DNA of 64,000 bases from Clostridium bornimense (GCF_018917145.1 NZ_JAHLOD010000004.1:51492-115491), one strand, 5' to 3'. Counted from the first letter of the stretch, positions 26,401 to 36,180 are shown. The notes: generated by a model from the letters alone, not told the origin. Program-made: numbers and translations.

Positions 26401-28125
26401 TTATATAATAACATTTTCTTTAATTATATTCACTTCTCTATCTGTAAAATTGAAAAACTTATATAAATCTTCTTCCTTTTCAAAATCAAATTCTGTGGGG
26501 ATACAAAGCTTCATAAGATTATTAGGATAATATTCATATAAATTTTCTCCTAATTTCTTTCCAAAGGATTTGAAATAAAATTCATATACATCAGAATTTA
26601 AAATTTTTAATAAATAATCATATGAAAAAGGTCTATCAGTATTTAAAATTAGTGCATATACATCCGCTGAAAAGAAACTACCCTTATCTAAAGCAAATCT
26701 ATTAGAAGAACTTTTATAAGGCAATACTATCTTTTTGCTCTCAAAGATATTTTTATTTCTTCCCCATTGAAGATGATACCACTGTCTCATCCCCTTTTTC
26801 GTTTCTCTTCTATTTAAAAGCTTATCCTTATTTCTCTCTATAAATGATATAGCACCTCTATATTTTTCTACATTATCTATATCATCACCATATATAATAT
26901 ACTTTTTTGTATCTTTTAATGAATACTTATTTATATCTGAACTCTTTATCCATGGATGAATTAATTCTCTCTCAATAGAATACTCTTCTATATCACCATC
27001 TGTAACTACAAATGATTTATCACAACCAGTAATTATCCCTTGATAAGAATTACATATGTTACCTAAAGAACAAAATGATTTGTTTTCTATTTTGTTAATT
27101 ATATTCATTTCTTCTTCACTTCTTAAAATCCAGCTTTTATCATTAAGCCATAAACTATTAACCTTGAAATTCTTAACTCTATTCTCATCATATAGATTAT
27201 TTATAACGCTTATATTTTTAGCTATCTTCTTAGGTTTAAATACATCTATTTCATATACTCTTTCTTTAGAATTCTCTAAAAATATAATAACAGGATCCAC
27301 TCCAATACCTTTAAAAGGTCTCACACCATAATAATCTATTATCTTATATATTTTGCAAAATTCCTTTAAAGTCTTACGAAGTTCTTCTCCTGATGGTGAT
27401 TCTAAAAAATATCTCGATGTTATAAATGTTAATCTTCCATTAGTATTTAATGACTCAATTCCCTTATGAAAGAAGCAATAAGATAAATCACCTTTATCTA
27501 TATACACATTTTTATAAGCTTCTTTTAATTTTTTAGAGTATTCTTTATCAATAGATTTAATCCCCACATATGGAGGATTTCCTAATATATAATCAAACTT
27601 CTCTTCATTTGAAAATAAATAATCCACAGCTTTAAAATTTTCCCTGTTGATAAATCCAGAAATTGTGAATAAATCAATAATTAATGATTTTATAGCTATG
27701 TCATCTATATCGTATCCATATAAATTATTACTAATTATATGCTCATCTATATTTTTAATGTTAAATTTCTCTAATACTTCATTATTATTAAGAAATAATT
27801 CTTTTAGATATTTATATGTAGAGATAATTAATCTCCCACCACCACAAGAAGGATCTACTATTTTCACAAATGGGTTTTTTAATATTTCATCATCTCTTAA
27901 TGTCTCCATAACTATATAATCAGCTATATCTTCTGGTGTATATACTACTCCTCTAGTTTTTTCACCTTTTACATAACTTATATAATAGCTATCTGAGAAA
28001 GTCACATCACCTAAATTAAATTTACGCCTAAAATTCTCTATAGCTATGTCTTTGTAATAATTATGAATATCTTTGTTAATAATAATATCAAATAAATTTT
28101 TAATTTCAAGAATATAGTTATCCAT
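26401..28125 (-). CDS. CamA-like orphan N6-adenine DNA methyltransferase
   Basis: This is a 574-residue gamma-type adenine methyltransferase with a fused specificity domain. It has GVVYTPEDIADYIV, the SAM motif DPSCGGG (91-97) and catalytic NPPY (183-186). The C-terminal half, with YQGIITGCDKSF, RQWYHLQWGRNK and SADVYALIL, closely resembles, as far as I recall it, the target domain of CamA of Clostridioides difficile (577 residues), which methylates CAAAAA and affects sporulation. No restriction nuclease is adjacent, so it is solitary. The ATG at 28125 has AAGGAGGAG. It is upstream of luxS and divergent from the pdaA-like gene. An Eco57I-type R-M enzyme is less likely because no nuclease domain is present. 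Confidence 0.85.
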   Translation of the reverse strand: MDNYILEIKNLFDIIINKDIHNYYKDIAIENFRRKFNLGDVTFSDSYYISYVKGEKTRGVVYTPEDIADYIVMETLRDDEILKNPFVKIVDPSCGGGRLIISTYKYLKELFLNNNEVLEKFNIKNIDEHIISNNLYGYDIDDIAIKSLIIDLFTISGFINRENFKAVDYLFSNEEKFDYILGNPPYVGIKSIDKEYSKKLKEAYKNVYIDKGDLSYCFFHKGIESLNTNGRLTFITSRYFLESPSGEELRKTLKEFCKIYKIIDYYGVRPFKGIGVDPVIIFLENSKERVYEIDVFKPKKIAKNISVINNLYDENRVKNFKVNSLWLNDKSWILRSEEEMNIINKIENKSFCSLGNICNSYQGIITGCDKSFVVTDGDIEEYSIERELIHPWIKSSDINKYSLKDTKKYIIYGDDIDNVEKYRGAISFIERNKDKLLNRRETKKGMRQWYHLQWGRNKNIFESKKIVLPYKSSSNRFALDKGSFFSADVYALILNTDRPFSYDYLLKILNSDVYEFYFKSFGKKLGENLYEYYPNNLMKLCIPTEFDFEKEEDLYKFFNFTDREVNIIKENVII

Positions 28126-28209
28126 TGCTCCTCCTTAGTGATGAAATACCTACGCAACACAAAACATTATAACTTAAATATGATGAAAAATAAAGAATGG
28201 AGTGTTATT

Positions 28210-29034
28210 ATGAAAAAATCACTTATATCTCTTCTCATTGCAACGACTACTGTAACATCAATGCTATGTAGCTTTCATCCATACATATGCAATGCAAAAA
28301 CAACTTTAACTACAGAAGCCCCTTCTGTAAATTGTAATTCTTTAAGTAGAAAGAAAATCGGATTCGGTATAAAACATTGCAAGAATGGTGAAATTCCTTG
28401 CGCAGGAAGTGAAATAGATAATCTTTTTAATAAATATGATGGTCATTATCTTGGAAAAACTGACGGTAAAAATTTATATTTGACTTTCGATAGTGGTTAT
28501 GAAAATGGTTATACAGAAAAAATATTAGATGCTCTAAAAAATAATAATGTAAAAGCAGCATTTTTTGTTACTACACCATATATGAAAGAAAATCCTAATA
28601 TAATAAAAAGAATGGTACAAGAAGGACATATTGTTGGTAATCATACTACAACCCATCCATCTATGCCTACTGTAACTGACTTTTCTAAATTTGAAAAAGA
28701 ATTAGTTACAAATTCAGAAACCTATAAAGAAATAACAGGCCAAGAGATGCCTAAATACTTTAGACCACCAATGGGTGAATTCTCTGAACTCTCATTATAC
28801 TATACAACTAAATTAGGTTATAAGAGTATGCTTTGGAGCTTTGCATATAAAGACTGGGATAATAATAAACAAATGGATCCATCAGTAGCAAAGAAAATAA
28901 TAAAAGAATGTCTCCATAACGGTGAAGTATTCTTGCTTCATTCTGTATCAAAGACTAATGCAGAAATATTAGATTCTGTACTAAAAGATTTACAAGCCGA
29001 AGGTTACACCTTCCACACTCTTGATGAAATGTAA
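28210..29034 (+). CDS. Polysaccharide deacetylase, PdaA type
   Basis: This is an exported NodB-fold de-N-acetylase. In Bacillus, PdaA makes muramic delta-lactam in spore cortex. A signal peptide occupies the first 27-30 residues (KKSLISLLIATTTV...ICNA). The mature domain has LYLTFDSGYENGYT (motif 1, with Ser in place of the usual second Asp/Asn), GNHTTTHPSM (zinc His pair) and YFRPPMGEFS. The start is ATG 28210 with GGAG upstream; the longer frame to 28138 is unlikely. It is divergent from the methyltransferase and terminated by a strong hairpin. Confidence 0.9.
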   Translation: MKKSLISLLIATTTVTSMLCSFHPYICNAKTTLTTEAPSVNCNSLSRKKIGFGIKHCKNGEIPCAGSEIDNLFNKYDGHYLGKTDGKNLYLTFDSGYENGYTEKILDALKNNNVKAAFFVTTPYMKENPNIIKRMVQEGHIVGNHTTTHPSMPTVTDFSKFEKELVTNSETYKEITGQEMPKYFRPPMGEFSELSLYYTTKLGYKSMLWSFAYKDWDNNKQMDPSVAKKIIKECLHNGEVFLLHSVSKTNAEILDSVLKDLQAEGYTFHTLDEM

Positions 29035-29067
29035 AAAGGATGCTCTAAAAATAGAGCATCCTTTTTT
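29034..29067. terminator. Bidirectional terminator after the deacetylase
   Basis: The 9-bp perfect stem GGATGCTCT/AGAGCATCC lies between A and T runs. It serves the convergent deacetylase and the 169-residue gene. Confidence 0.92.
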
Positions 29068-29575
29068 AAATATATCTTAACAAAATAGATTTCACTTCAC
29101 CAAGAATTTTTTTCTTTCTTTCCTTATCTCCCATTTCTTGATTTTTTACTATTAATCCAAGAAAATTTAGCATTTCATCATCACTAATTGCCTTTGATGC
29201 TCTCTGCTTCTCATTTATCACTGCATCAATGCTATACTGATCATATTCTCTTTCTTGCCACATGTAAATATAAAATAACCTATGCTTTAAATTACTATAC
29301 TTACTCCAGCCACATTGATTATATAAGTATCTGCTCATTGCTGATAATTGACGTATCGGAGTCATATCTCCCTCTTCGGATACCATGTCTAATCTAACTT
29401 GTATATAGTCTACTTTTACATCTAAAATTCTAACTTTTTTATTTGCACATTTATAATTAAAATATTCCATAGCAGCAAAGATATCGCTATATTTTTCTCT
29501 AAAATCTAAATTTTTAGTGGTAAATTTATTAGGTGAACTTAGTTTCATCATCACATCAAATACCTGTTTCTTCAT
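29066..29575 (-). CDS. Uncharacterised 169-residue protein
   Basis: No family is recognised. The protein is soluble, charged and mostly helical, with basic N- and C-termini, a CGWSKYSNLKHRLFYIYMW segment in the middle and KERKKKILGEVKS near the end. Residues around 45-75 alternate as a beta strand pair (VRILDVKVDYIQVRLDMV). The ATG at 29575 has a poor ribosome site (GTAGGATGG further upstream). It is convergent with the deacetylase and has a long gap upstream, so it is probably monocistronic. Confidence 0.7.
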   Translation of the reverse strand: MKKQVFDVMMKLSSPNKFTTKNLDFREKYSDIFAAMEYFNYKCANKKVRILDVKVDYIQVRLDMVSEEGDMTPIRQLSAMSRYLYNQCGWSKYSNLKHRLFYIYMWQEREYDQYSIDAVINEKQRASKAISDDEMLNFLGLIVKNQEMGDKERKKKILGEVKSILLRYI

Positions 29576-30096
29576 TATATTAATACCATCCTACAATTTA
29601 CTTTTGATATTTTGATTTTTGACAATTCCAATTATTACTATACAGTTTTAGTGCAAAAAATCCCCATATTCATTAAATGTATTTCTACGTCACTTATTTA
29701 TTTTAATGTGGTACTTAAACATGATTAATGTAACTGTTAACCTTATTAATACTGAATAAATAATTTTCTATCCTTCTCCTCCTTACGTATTAAGGGCTAC
29801 GCCCTTTTTACCACCTCAACTTCATTAATTAAGTACTACCAGTATAAATCCAATTATGCTAATTTAATTGTAATCAAGTTATTTTCAGTGTTTTATGGTA
29901 TCTCAGTTTCACTAATTAGTTGCTACAATTCATTAATCATATCTATGATCTGCACTTTTATATTAGTGCTATAACATTAATATAGTTAATGCATTTCTTA
30001 ATTTTTAACATATATTACTTGTTACAATATGCGACATAATGTTATCTTTATACGCTTGTCCATTTTAGCTGCATTGCGGAAAAGGGCTACGCCCAT
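29576..30096. other. Gene-free gap with paired palindromes
   Basis: About 520 bases hold no plausible coding frame. Two copies of AAGGGCTACGCCC occur, at about 29789 and 30082; each is a short palindrome of 14-17 bp. The rest is AT-rich. Confidence 0.5.
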
Positions 30097-30123
30097 AAAA
30101 AAAGGAGCCTATTGAAAGGCTCC
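30097..30123 (-). terminator. Terminator of the murJ/cyclodeaminase operon
   Basis: The perfect stem GGAGCC/GGCTCC with an 8-base loop is followed by seven T residues on the minus strand, 13 bases past the cyclodeaminase stop. Confidence 0.9.
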
Positions 30124-30135
30124 TAAATTTTATTA

Positions 30136-30780
30136 TTAATATTTAAATCCTAACTTTTTCATACATATCTCTTCAACTTCTTTTGTATTTTCCTCATTCA
30201 ACTTCAATATCTCGTTACATTTAGCTTCTATAGAAGTTTTATAATCTAAATCCTTAATACCTGCAAGATTTATATTTACATTTACTATTCCACTTCTTAT
30301 AGTACTATTTAACATTAAAGCTCCTACTGATATATCAGAAATTAAATTTGGATTTCCGTAATTAGCCCCTATTATTAGTAGCTCATAAACCTCTAAAGCT
30401 TCTTCTACCATAGCTAGTGGCGAATTTAATGAATCTTTATAAGCTTTTTGAATAGCTTCTGTTCTATATTTTTTTTCTTCTTCTGTGTCTTTTGGTAACT
30501 TAAAAGTGCTCATTAAGCCATTAAATGCTTCTCCATCCTTAGCTATATAGTCTATCATTTTATCTTTAAGTTTATCTAATTTTTCTAATCCGGTAAAAAA
30601 TTCATTTTTAATATTTTCATCATATTCTTCAAAAAACTTTTTATGTACACTTAAGTTATATACCATTCCACAAAGTGCTGAACTTAATGCTCCTGCTAAC
30701 GCTGCTGCACCGCCGCCTCCTGGTGCTGGCTTATCAGAATATAAATCTTCAATAAAATCTCCAATTTTAACATTTTTCAT
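30136..30780 (-). CDS. Cyclodeaminase/cyclohydrolase family protein (FTCD-C domain)
   Basis: This is a 214-residue helical protein of the formiminotetrahydrofolate cyclodeaminase family, which includes methenyl-THF cyclohydrolase FchA. The glycine-rich N-terminus KPAPGGGGAAALAGALSSAL is the family signature, and GNPNLISDISVGALML follows near the C-terminus. No folate or histidine-degradation gene is nearby, so the substrate is unsure. It overlaps the murJ end by 14 bases and is the last gene of the surface-polymer run. Confidence 0.9.
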   Translation of the reverse strand: MKNVKIGDFIEDLYSDKPAPGGGGAAALAGALSSALCGMVYNLSVHKKFFEEYDENIKNEFFTGLEKLDKLKDKMIDYIAKDGEAFNGLMSTFKLPKDTEEEKKYRTEAIQKAYKDSLNSPLAMVEEALEVYELLIIGANYGNPNLISDISVGALMLNSTIRSGIVNVNINLAGIKDLDYKTSIEAKCNEILKLNEENTKEVEEICMKKLGFKY

Positions 30781-32308
30781 TTTTCTTTACCACCTTAATA
30801 TAGTATTTTAAATCTTCTAGCTTTAAAACTAATAATAAAATAAAATATACTACTACACCCACCAATGTCGATGCCACCAAAGTAATTAAGTAATTTAACA
30901 TTTCACTATTTGTTATGTCTACTAAAATATTATTTGTAAAGTACACCATAACCCCCATTACTATACTTGCTACTAATATCTTAAGTATTGCTTTAATTAT
31001 ATTGCCCATATCTATATCTTCTATTTTCTTCTTAAGTGACATAAATAAAATTACTGTAGATATTATAGTAGCTATAGAACTAGCTAAAGCAATTGCTTTA
31101 ATAGATCCAGTGCCTACTGCCATTGCACAGGCTAAAATATTTAATATAACATTTAAGATAGAATTCATCATTGGAGTCTTTACATTATTTATAGAAAAAA
31201 ATCCTCTATTTATAACATCTCTTACTCCATACCCTATCATTGTTGGTATATAATACATTAATGCATTGCTTGTAAGAGTAACACTTGATGCAGTAAACTC
31301 TCCTCTTTTAAGGTATATTGCAAGTAATGGCTCTCTTAAAACAAGAAGACCTATAGATGCTGGTACCATTAGCATCATCACTAAATTAATTCCCTTTACT
31401 AACTCTTTGCTAAAACCTTTAGAATCCTTCTTTGATATATATAAAGCTAATGTTGGATAAATTACAATAGTTATAGCTTGAGCAAAGACTTCATAGACTA
31501 GCATATCTAAACGATTAGCATAATCAATTGCCGCCATATATCCCGGTGCAAGTGATCCAGCAAATCCCCTTACAATAAATATGTTTATTTGAACTAGTGA
31601 TGAACATAGTACTATTGGAACTAATTGTTTACCCATTTGTTTTATATTTTCATCATTAAAATCAATAACAAACTTATATCTGTATCCTAATTTTATGAAA
31701 GTAGGAATATTAATTGCCATCATAGTAAAGAAACCTAATACTGTAGCAAATCCAAAACCTCTTAATCCAAACTTATTTACAAAAATCAATAAATATAATA
31801 TGTATATTAAATTTGAAAATATCGGTGCTGATGATGTTATTAAAAACTTGTTATAACATTGTAACACTGCTGTTAATATACTCTGTACACTTACGAATAA
31901 TAATGATAAAAGCATTACCCTTAGAAGATATACTGCTTCAGCATAAACTGCTGCATCTCTAGCAAGAGAAGAACCAAATATCAATACTATATATTTAGCA
32001 CCTGCTATACATCCAAATACAATAAGTAATGTAAAAATCATAACAACATTTATTACATTACTTATAAAGATATTTCTCTCATCTTGATTTTTTATCTCTT
32101 TAATTTTTGAATGTATTGGTATAAGTACTGCTGTAATACCATAACTTATACTTATAAATAACATAGTAGTTCCTAAAGCAAAGCTTTGGACATCATTTAG
32201 TCCAAAGCTTTTTGCCATTAAAGAATCTCTAATAAGACCTAAAAATTTAGAAACTACTAAAACTATCATTACTATCAATGAACTATTAGCTAATTTCTTA
32301 ATATTCAT
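30767..32308 (-). CDS. murJ: Lipid II flippase MurJ
   Basis: This is a MOP-superfamily membrane protein of 513 residues and about 14 helices that moves lipid II, or a related lipid-linked precursor, across the membrane. It starts MNIKKLANSSLIVMIVLVVS with SKFLGLIRDSLMAKSFGLND, and has the loop GYGVRDVINRGFFS. In this cluster it could also act on a polymer unit. It begins four bases after rfbD with a weak ribosome site, so translation is probably coupled. Confidence 0.93.
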   Translation of the reverse strand: MNIKKLANSSLIVMIVLVVSKFLGLIRDSLMAKSFGLNDVQSFALGTTMLFISISYGITAVLIPIHSKIKEIKNQDERNIFISNVINVVMIFTLLIVFGCIAGAKYIVLIFGSSLARDAAVYAEAVYLLRVMLLSLLFVSVQSILTAVLQCYNKFLITSSAPIFSNLIYILYLLIFVNKFGLRGFGFATVLGFFTMMAINIPTFIKLGYRYKFVIDFNDENIKQMGKQLVPIVLCSSLVQINIFIVRGFAGSLAPGYMAAIDYANRLDMLVYEVFAQAITIVIYPTLALYISKKDSKGFSKELVKGINLVMMLMVPASIGLLVLREPLLAIYLKRGEFTASSVTLTSNALMYYIPTMIGYGVRDVINRGFFSINNVKTPMMNSILNVILNILACAMAVGTGSIKAIALASSIATIISTVILFMSLKKKIEDIDMGNIIKAILKILVASIVMGVMVYFTNNILVDITNSEMLNYLITLVASTLVGVVVYFILLLVLKLEDLKYYIKVVKKNEKC

Positions 32309-32312
32309 ATTA

Positions 32313-33155
32313 TTACTTTAAGTTCTCTAAATATTCCTTTAGAGACTCCTTCCAATCTCTTGTTATATCGCCAGTTGTAAGCTCTAGCATATAATTTCTA
32401 AGTACTGAATACTTTGGTCTCTTTGCTCTACTCTTAAATTCTTCTGAAGTACATGGAAGTAAGTTAACGTCCATTCCTTTTAATTCAAAAATTTCTTTTG
32501 CAAAATCATACCATGAGCATTGTCCTTTACAAGTAGCATGGAAAATTCCATAATTTTTATTTTCAACAAGTGAAATTATAACTCTTGCTAAATCTGTAGT
32601 TGAAGTTGGGCTACCAAATTGATCATTTACTACTTTAACTTCTGGATTATTTTCACCAAGTCTAATCATTGTCTTAACAAAGTTATTTCCATCTCCATAA
32701 AGCCATGCAGTTCTTACAATATAGTGTTTTGGATTTAATGATTTAACAAATTCTTCACCATCATATTTTGTTTGACCATAAACTGATGCTGGACATGGCT
32801 TATCAAACTCTAAATATGGCTTTTCAGATGTTCCATCAAAAACATAATCAGTAGAAACTTGAACTATTTCTCCACCGATAGCATTCATTGCTGCAGCTAA
32901 ATTCTTAGGACCTACTGCATTTATCTTATATGCATTATCAACATCATCTTCACACTTATCTACTGCAGTATGAGCAGCACAGTTAATTATTACATCAGGT
33001 CTTGTTTCATTTACCATTTTGTATACATCATTAACATTAGTAATATCTAATGTATCAACATCTGTTAAAATAAGCTCAACATTTCCCTTTTCTTTATATT
33101 GCTTTGTTAACTCTCTTCCTAATTGTCCATTTGCCCCTGTTATTAAAATTTTCAT
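32313..33155 (-). CDS. rfbD: dTDP-4-dehydrorhamnose reductase family
   Basis: This NAD(P)-dependent enzyme makes dTDP-L-rhamnose. The extended SDR signatures are ILITGANGQLGRELTK, the VQVSTDYVFDG segment and catalytic SVYGQTKYDGE (YxxxK). Start ATG 33155 has AAAGGAGAG; the longer frame to 33185 is not needed. The rfbA, B and C genes are not in the window, so they must lie elsewhere or this enzyme has another role in surface-sugar synthesis. Confidence 0.93.
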   Translation of the reverse strand: MKILITGANGQLGRELTKQYKEKGNVELILTDVDTLDITNVNDVYKMVNETRPDVIINCAAHTAVDKCEDDVDNAYKINAVGPKNLAAAMNAIGGEIVQVSTDYVFDGTSEKPYLEFDKPCPASVYGQTKYDGEEFVKSLNPKHYIVRTAWLYGDGNNFVKTMIRLGENNPEVKVVNDQFGSPTSTTDLARVIISLVENKNYGIFHATCKGQCSWYDFAKEIFELKGMDVNLLPCTSEEFKSRAKRPKYSVLRNYMLELTTGDITRDWKESLKEYLENLK

Positions 33156-33199
33156 ATAAATTTTCTCTCCTTTAAAATCTGTCAATATATAAAATTATC

Positions 33200-34393
33200 T
33201 TATTCATCTTCCTTTATTTTTTCAACAGCGAATAACATCCCAATAAAAATGAAGAAATAATTCATTATTTTAGGTGATAAGATAAGATTATCAAAAATAC
33301 TTACTACAAATACAAAAACTGATATTGAAATTATTATACCAACTACTAAGTTTTTGTATTCCTCAGCTATCTTATAAACTTTCACTAGCTTTCCGTAAAT
33401 AAATCCTATAGCAACAATAAATAATCCTAAGCCTATTGTTCCAAGTTCTGTTGCCATCTTTAAATATACATTATGTGTATGATAAATATATTCACCAGGA
33501 TTAAGTTCTGGATACTTAAGAACATAATCTGGATGCACTGCTTCATAATTTCCTGCGCCTACACCTTTTATAGGATGATCTTTATAGCACTTAATCGCAA
33601 GTTTCCAAATATTAAATCTTCCAGCATCATTAGTGAATCCCAATAGTCTTTCCCTTATATCTGGACTTAGAAGTGCAACACCACCACCAATTATAAATAA
33701 AAAGATTAATTTATAACTGTAGTATATACAAAGTACTAAAGCACCTATACCAAATGCTAACCAACTAGATCTAGATTGAGTTAAGAATATAATTACCACA
33801 AAAGAAATTAACTCTATTATGTAAAATATTTTCCACTTTTTATTTTTTTCAGCTACCATTATAAAAAACAATGGAAAAAATAATATTGTAGCATATCCTG
33901 CTAAAATAGTAGGGTGTCCCATTGTCCCTTGAATTCTTCCAATATCACCTGTAAAGAATTCAATTTTCCCACTTAGCTTTTCATATAGACCATACATCAT
34001 CTCAATAAATGCAGGTATATATATTAACTTTATTAAATTGTTTAATCTAAACTTATTACTGTATTCATTTTTTACAATAAAAATAAGTCCTGTTGCCACT
34101 AAAAATCTTAATGTATCTCTTAATGCTAATAATTTACTTGGACTATATAAAACGGATATCCCCATAAATATTGTTATTACAAGCAAAATCCTAATAAGAT
34201 TACTCTTAAGAAAGCTTCTAACTTCATTAGCGAACTCGTCTCTGTCCTTTATAAATTTTCCTATAACATATATTATTAAAATCCCCAGTAGAAAAAATTC
34301 TGTAAATAATGTTCTTTTATTTATCTCTGCTGGAAATAATGGAAAGATAATAAGATATATCGGAAATAATATCTTAAAAATCTTCATAATCAT
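33200..34393 (-). CDS. O-antigen ligase/polymerase family membrane protein
   Basis: A polytopic membrane protein of about 397 residues and ten or more helices has the Wzy_C (O-antigen ligase) region with LTQSRSSWLAFGIGALVL, GVGAGNYEAVHPDY and HNVYLKMATELGTIGL, which includes the conserved Arg and His of the large loop. It would polymerise or ligate a surface polysaccharide. The start is taken at ATG 34393, after GGTG; ATG 34387 is equally possible and the frame to 34450 is not supported. Confidence 0.85.
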   Translation of the reverse strand: MIMKIFKILFPIYLIIFPLFPAEINKRTLFTEFFLLGILIIYVIGKFIKDRDEFANEVRSFLKSNLIRILLVITIFMGISVLYSPSKLLALRDTLRFLVATGLIFIVKNEYSNKFRLNNLIKLIYIPAFIEMMYGLYEKLSGKIEFFTGDIGRIQGTMGHPTILAGYATILFFPLFFIMVAEKNKKWKIFYIIELISFVVIIFLTQSRSSWLAFGIGALVLCIYYSYKLIFLFIIGGGVALLSPDIRERLLGFTNDAGRFNIWKLAIKCYKDHPIKGVGAGNYEAVHPDYVLKYPELNPGEYIYHTHNVYLKMATELGTIGLGLFIVAIGFIYGKLVKVYKIAEEYKNLVVGIIISISVFVFVVSIFDNLILSPKIMNYFFIFIGMLFAVEKIKEDE

Positions 34394-34459
34394 AATTTCA
34401 CCAAACTTTCTATTCTTTTTAAGATTGCGCTTACATATTAGTATACCCAAATTTTATTA

Positions 34460-35452
34460 CTATTCATAGATAAATTGATGAATTTTTTCTATATTGCTCT
34501 CTTCATCCCAACCGAAATAATTCCACCCATCAACAAATATTGTTTCTGCATCATATGGGAATGCAGCTTGTTCTATATCGTTTCCTCCAAAAGATACAAT
34601 AGATGTACCAATACCCATTAGATCCTTCATTGATAGAGTTGTCTCTACATAAGGAGCTACAGTATCATAAACTTCTATCATCTTATTGATGCCAGAATTA
34701 CTAAGTTTCTTTATCATAGCATCAATAAATTCTCTATTTCTATCAGTTCTAGCATAGTCTCCTGAGCTAGTTCTATATCTTAACATTGCCATTGTTTGAA
34801 CAGTGTTTAACTTTTGTTTTCCACCTTTTTTTAGATAATTTTCAGATGGTTTAACATCTTTAAAATCCTTACTACATATATAATCTATTTTATTATTAAT
34901 AGCATATATATCATCTGATGGAACATTCATCTCAACGCCACCAACAATATCAATTATCTTAAAAAATCCTTCATAATCAACATTAACATAATCTCTTATA
35001 TCTAGCTTAAAACTTTCATTAATTACTTTAACTGTATTTTGAATTCCACCATATTTATGAGCATAATTAAGTTTCGGAACTTGTCCCTCTGGTGTGTTCT
35101 TTATATATGTATCTCTATAAATAGATGCTAACTTTATCTTTTTTTCAGTATCATCAATAGTAACAATCATCATAGTATCTGTAGCATCTTCATCATGATC
35201 AATTCCTGTTATAAGTATATTTTTAACCTTATTTTTATCTTTTATCATGTCTTCTGTATCTTTAGTTATACCAATATCTTCTGCCTTATCACTAAGTTTC
35301 ACCTGTTTCATTTTTGAAAACTTGCTATAGCCATATGCAAAAACTCCACCACCGATTAAAGCCAATACCAATATCACACTTACTATAGAAATAGCTACCT
35401 TTTTACCTGTAGACATCTTTTTTTTGCTTTTATATCTATCAGATCTTGCCAT
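34460..35452 (-). CDS. LytR-CpsA-Psr (LCP) family transferase
   Basis: This is a membrane-anchored enzyme that attaches lipid-linked anionic polymers to peptidoglycan. Its 330 residues have a basic cytoplasmic stretch, one helix at about 18-40, then the LCP domain with ILITGIDHDEDATDTMMIVT, IYRDTYI and YARTDRNREFI, containing the conserved Arg/Asp residues. The start overlaps the tagA-like stop by one base (TAATG), so the two are coupled. A second LCP gene lies at 54414. Confidence 0.94.
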   Translation of the reverse strand: MARSDRYKSKKKMSTGKKVAISIVSVILVLALIGGGVFAYGYSKFSKMKQVKLSDKAEDIGITKDTEDMIKDKNKVKNILITGIDHDEDATDTMMIVTIDDTEKKIKLASIYRDTYIKNTPEGQVPKLNYAHKYGGIQNTVKVINESFKLDIRDYVNVDYEGFFKIIDIVGGVEMNVPSDDIYAINNKIDYICSKDFKDVKPSENYLKKGGKQKLNTVQTMAMLRYRTSSGDYARTDRNREFIDAMIKKLSNSGINKMIEVYDTVAPYVETTLSMKDLMGIGTSIVSFGGNDIEQAAFPYDAETIFVDGWNYFGWDEESNIEKIHQFIYE

Positions 35453-36180
35453 TACTTCTCCCCCTTATTATTGAAAATAACCTTTAAAAGATATTTAGGA
35501 ATTACAGCTAACCTTTTTATTCTAAATGGTTCCTTTATTACCCTATACAACCATTCAAGACCACAATTTATCATCCATCTTGGTGCTCTATTACTTTTTC
35601 CACTTATTACATCAAAAGCTCCACCGATCCCCATAAATACCTTGCAATTTAACTTATCAAAATACTTCCTAATAAACTTTTCTTGTCTTGGACACCCCAT
35701 AGCTACAAAAATAGCATCTGGATTTCCTTCATTTATTCTATCTATAAGTTCATCACAATTATCTATATCAAAATATCCATTATTATAGCCAGTAATGTTT
35801 AATTTAGGATACTTAACTTGTATACTTTTATACGTATCTACTATAACCTCTTCTTTTGCCCCTAATAAGAATATTCCCTTATTCTCTTTTTCGTATATAG
35901 ATAATAATTTTTCTACTACCTCAATACCTGCAATTTTTTCACTTACAGGTTCACCAGCAAATTTTGAAGCAATTACTACTCCAATTCCATCAGGTATTAT
36001 TACTGTAGTATCCTTCTTAAACTCATCGTTTAGTAGTTTATCTTTTTCTCCAAAAGTTAAAACCTCAGGATTTCCAGATACAACATGTACCTTTCCTGTT
36101 TTAGCTTTTTCTAATATATATGATATACATGTATTAAAATCTTTGTTAAAAACCTTAAATCCTCTTATTTTACTAAACAT
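35452..36180 (-). CDS. WecG/TagA/CpsF family glycosyltransferase
   Basis: GT26 enzymes such as TagA add N-acetylmannosamine to undecaprenyl-PP-GlcNAc, the committed step of wall teichoic acid linkage-unit synthesis. The 242-residue protein has VVSGNPEVLTFG, VIIPDGIGVV, GNPDAIFVAMGCPRQEKFI and GGAFDVISGKSNRAPRWM. AGGAGGATAA precedes the ATG. It is cotranscribed with the following LCP gene and lies in the same block as tagD/tagF/tagGH homologues, which supports a teichoic-acid role. Confidence 0.93.
   Translation of the reverse strand: MFSKIRGFKVFNKDFNTCISYILEKAKTGKVHVVSGNPEVLTFGEKDKLLNDEFKKDTTVIIPDGIGVVIASKFAGEPVSEKIAGIEVVEKLLSIYEKENKGIFLLGAKEEVIVDTYKSIQVKYPKLNITGYNNGYFDIDNCDELIDRINEGNPDAIFVAMGCPRQEKFIRKYFDKLNCKVFMGIGGAFDVISGKSNRAPRWMINCGLEWLYRVIKEPFRIKRLAVIPKYLLKVIFNNKGEK

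Noticed and set aside
26401..28125. Complete type IIG restriction-modification enzyme
   Set aside because: The protein starts within the methyltransferase domain and lacks an N-terminal PD-(D/E)XK nuclease; no nuclease gene is adjacent.
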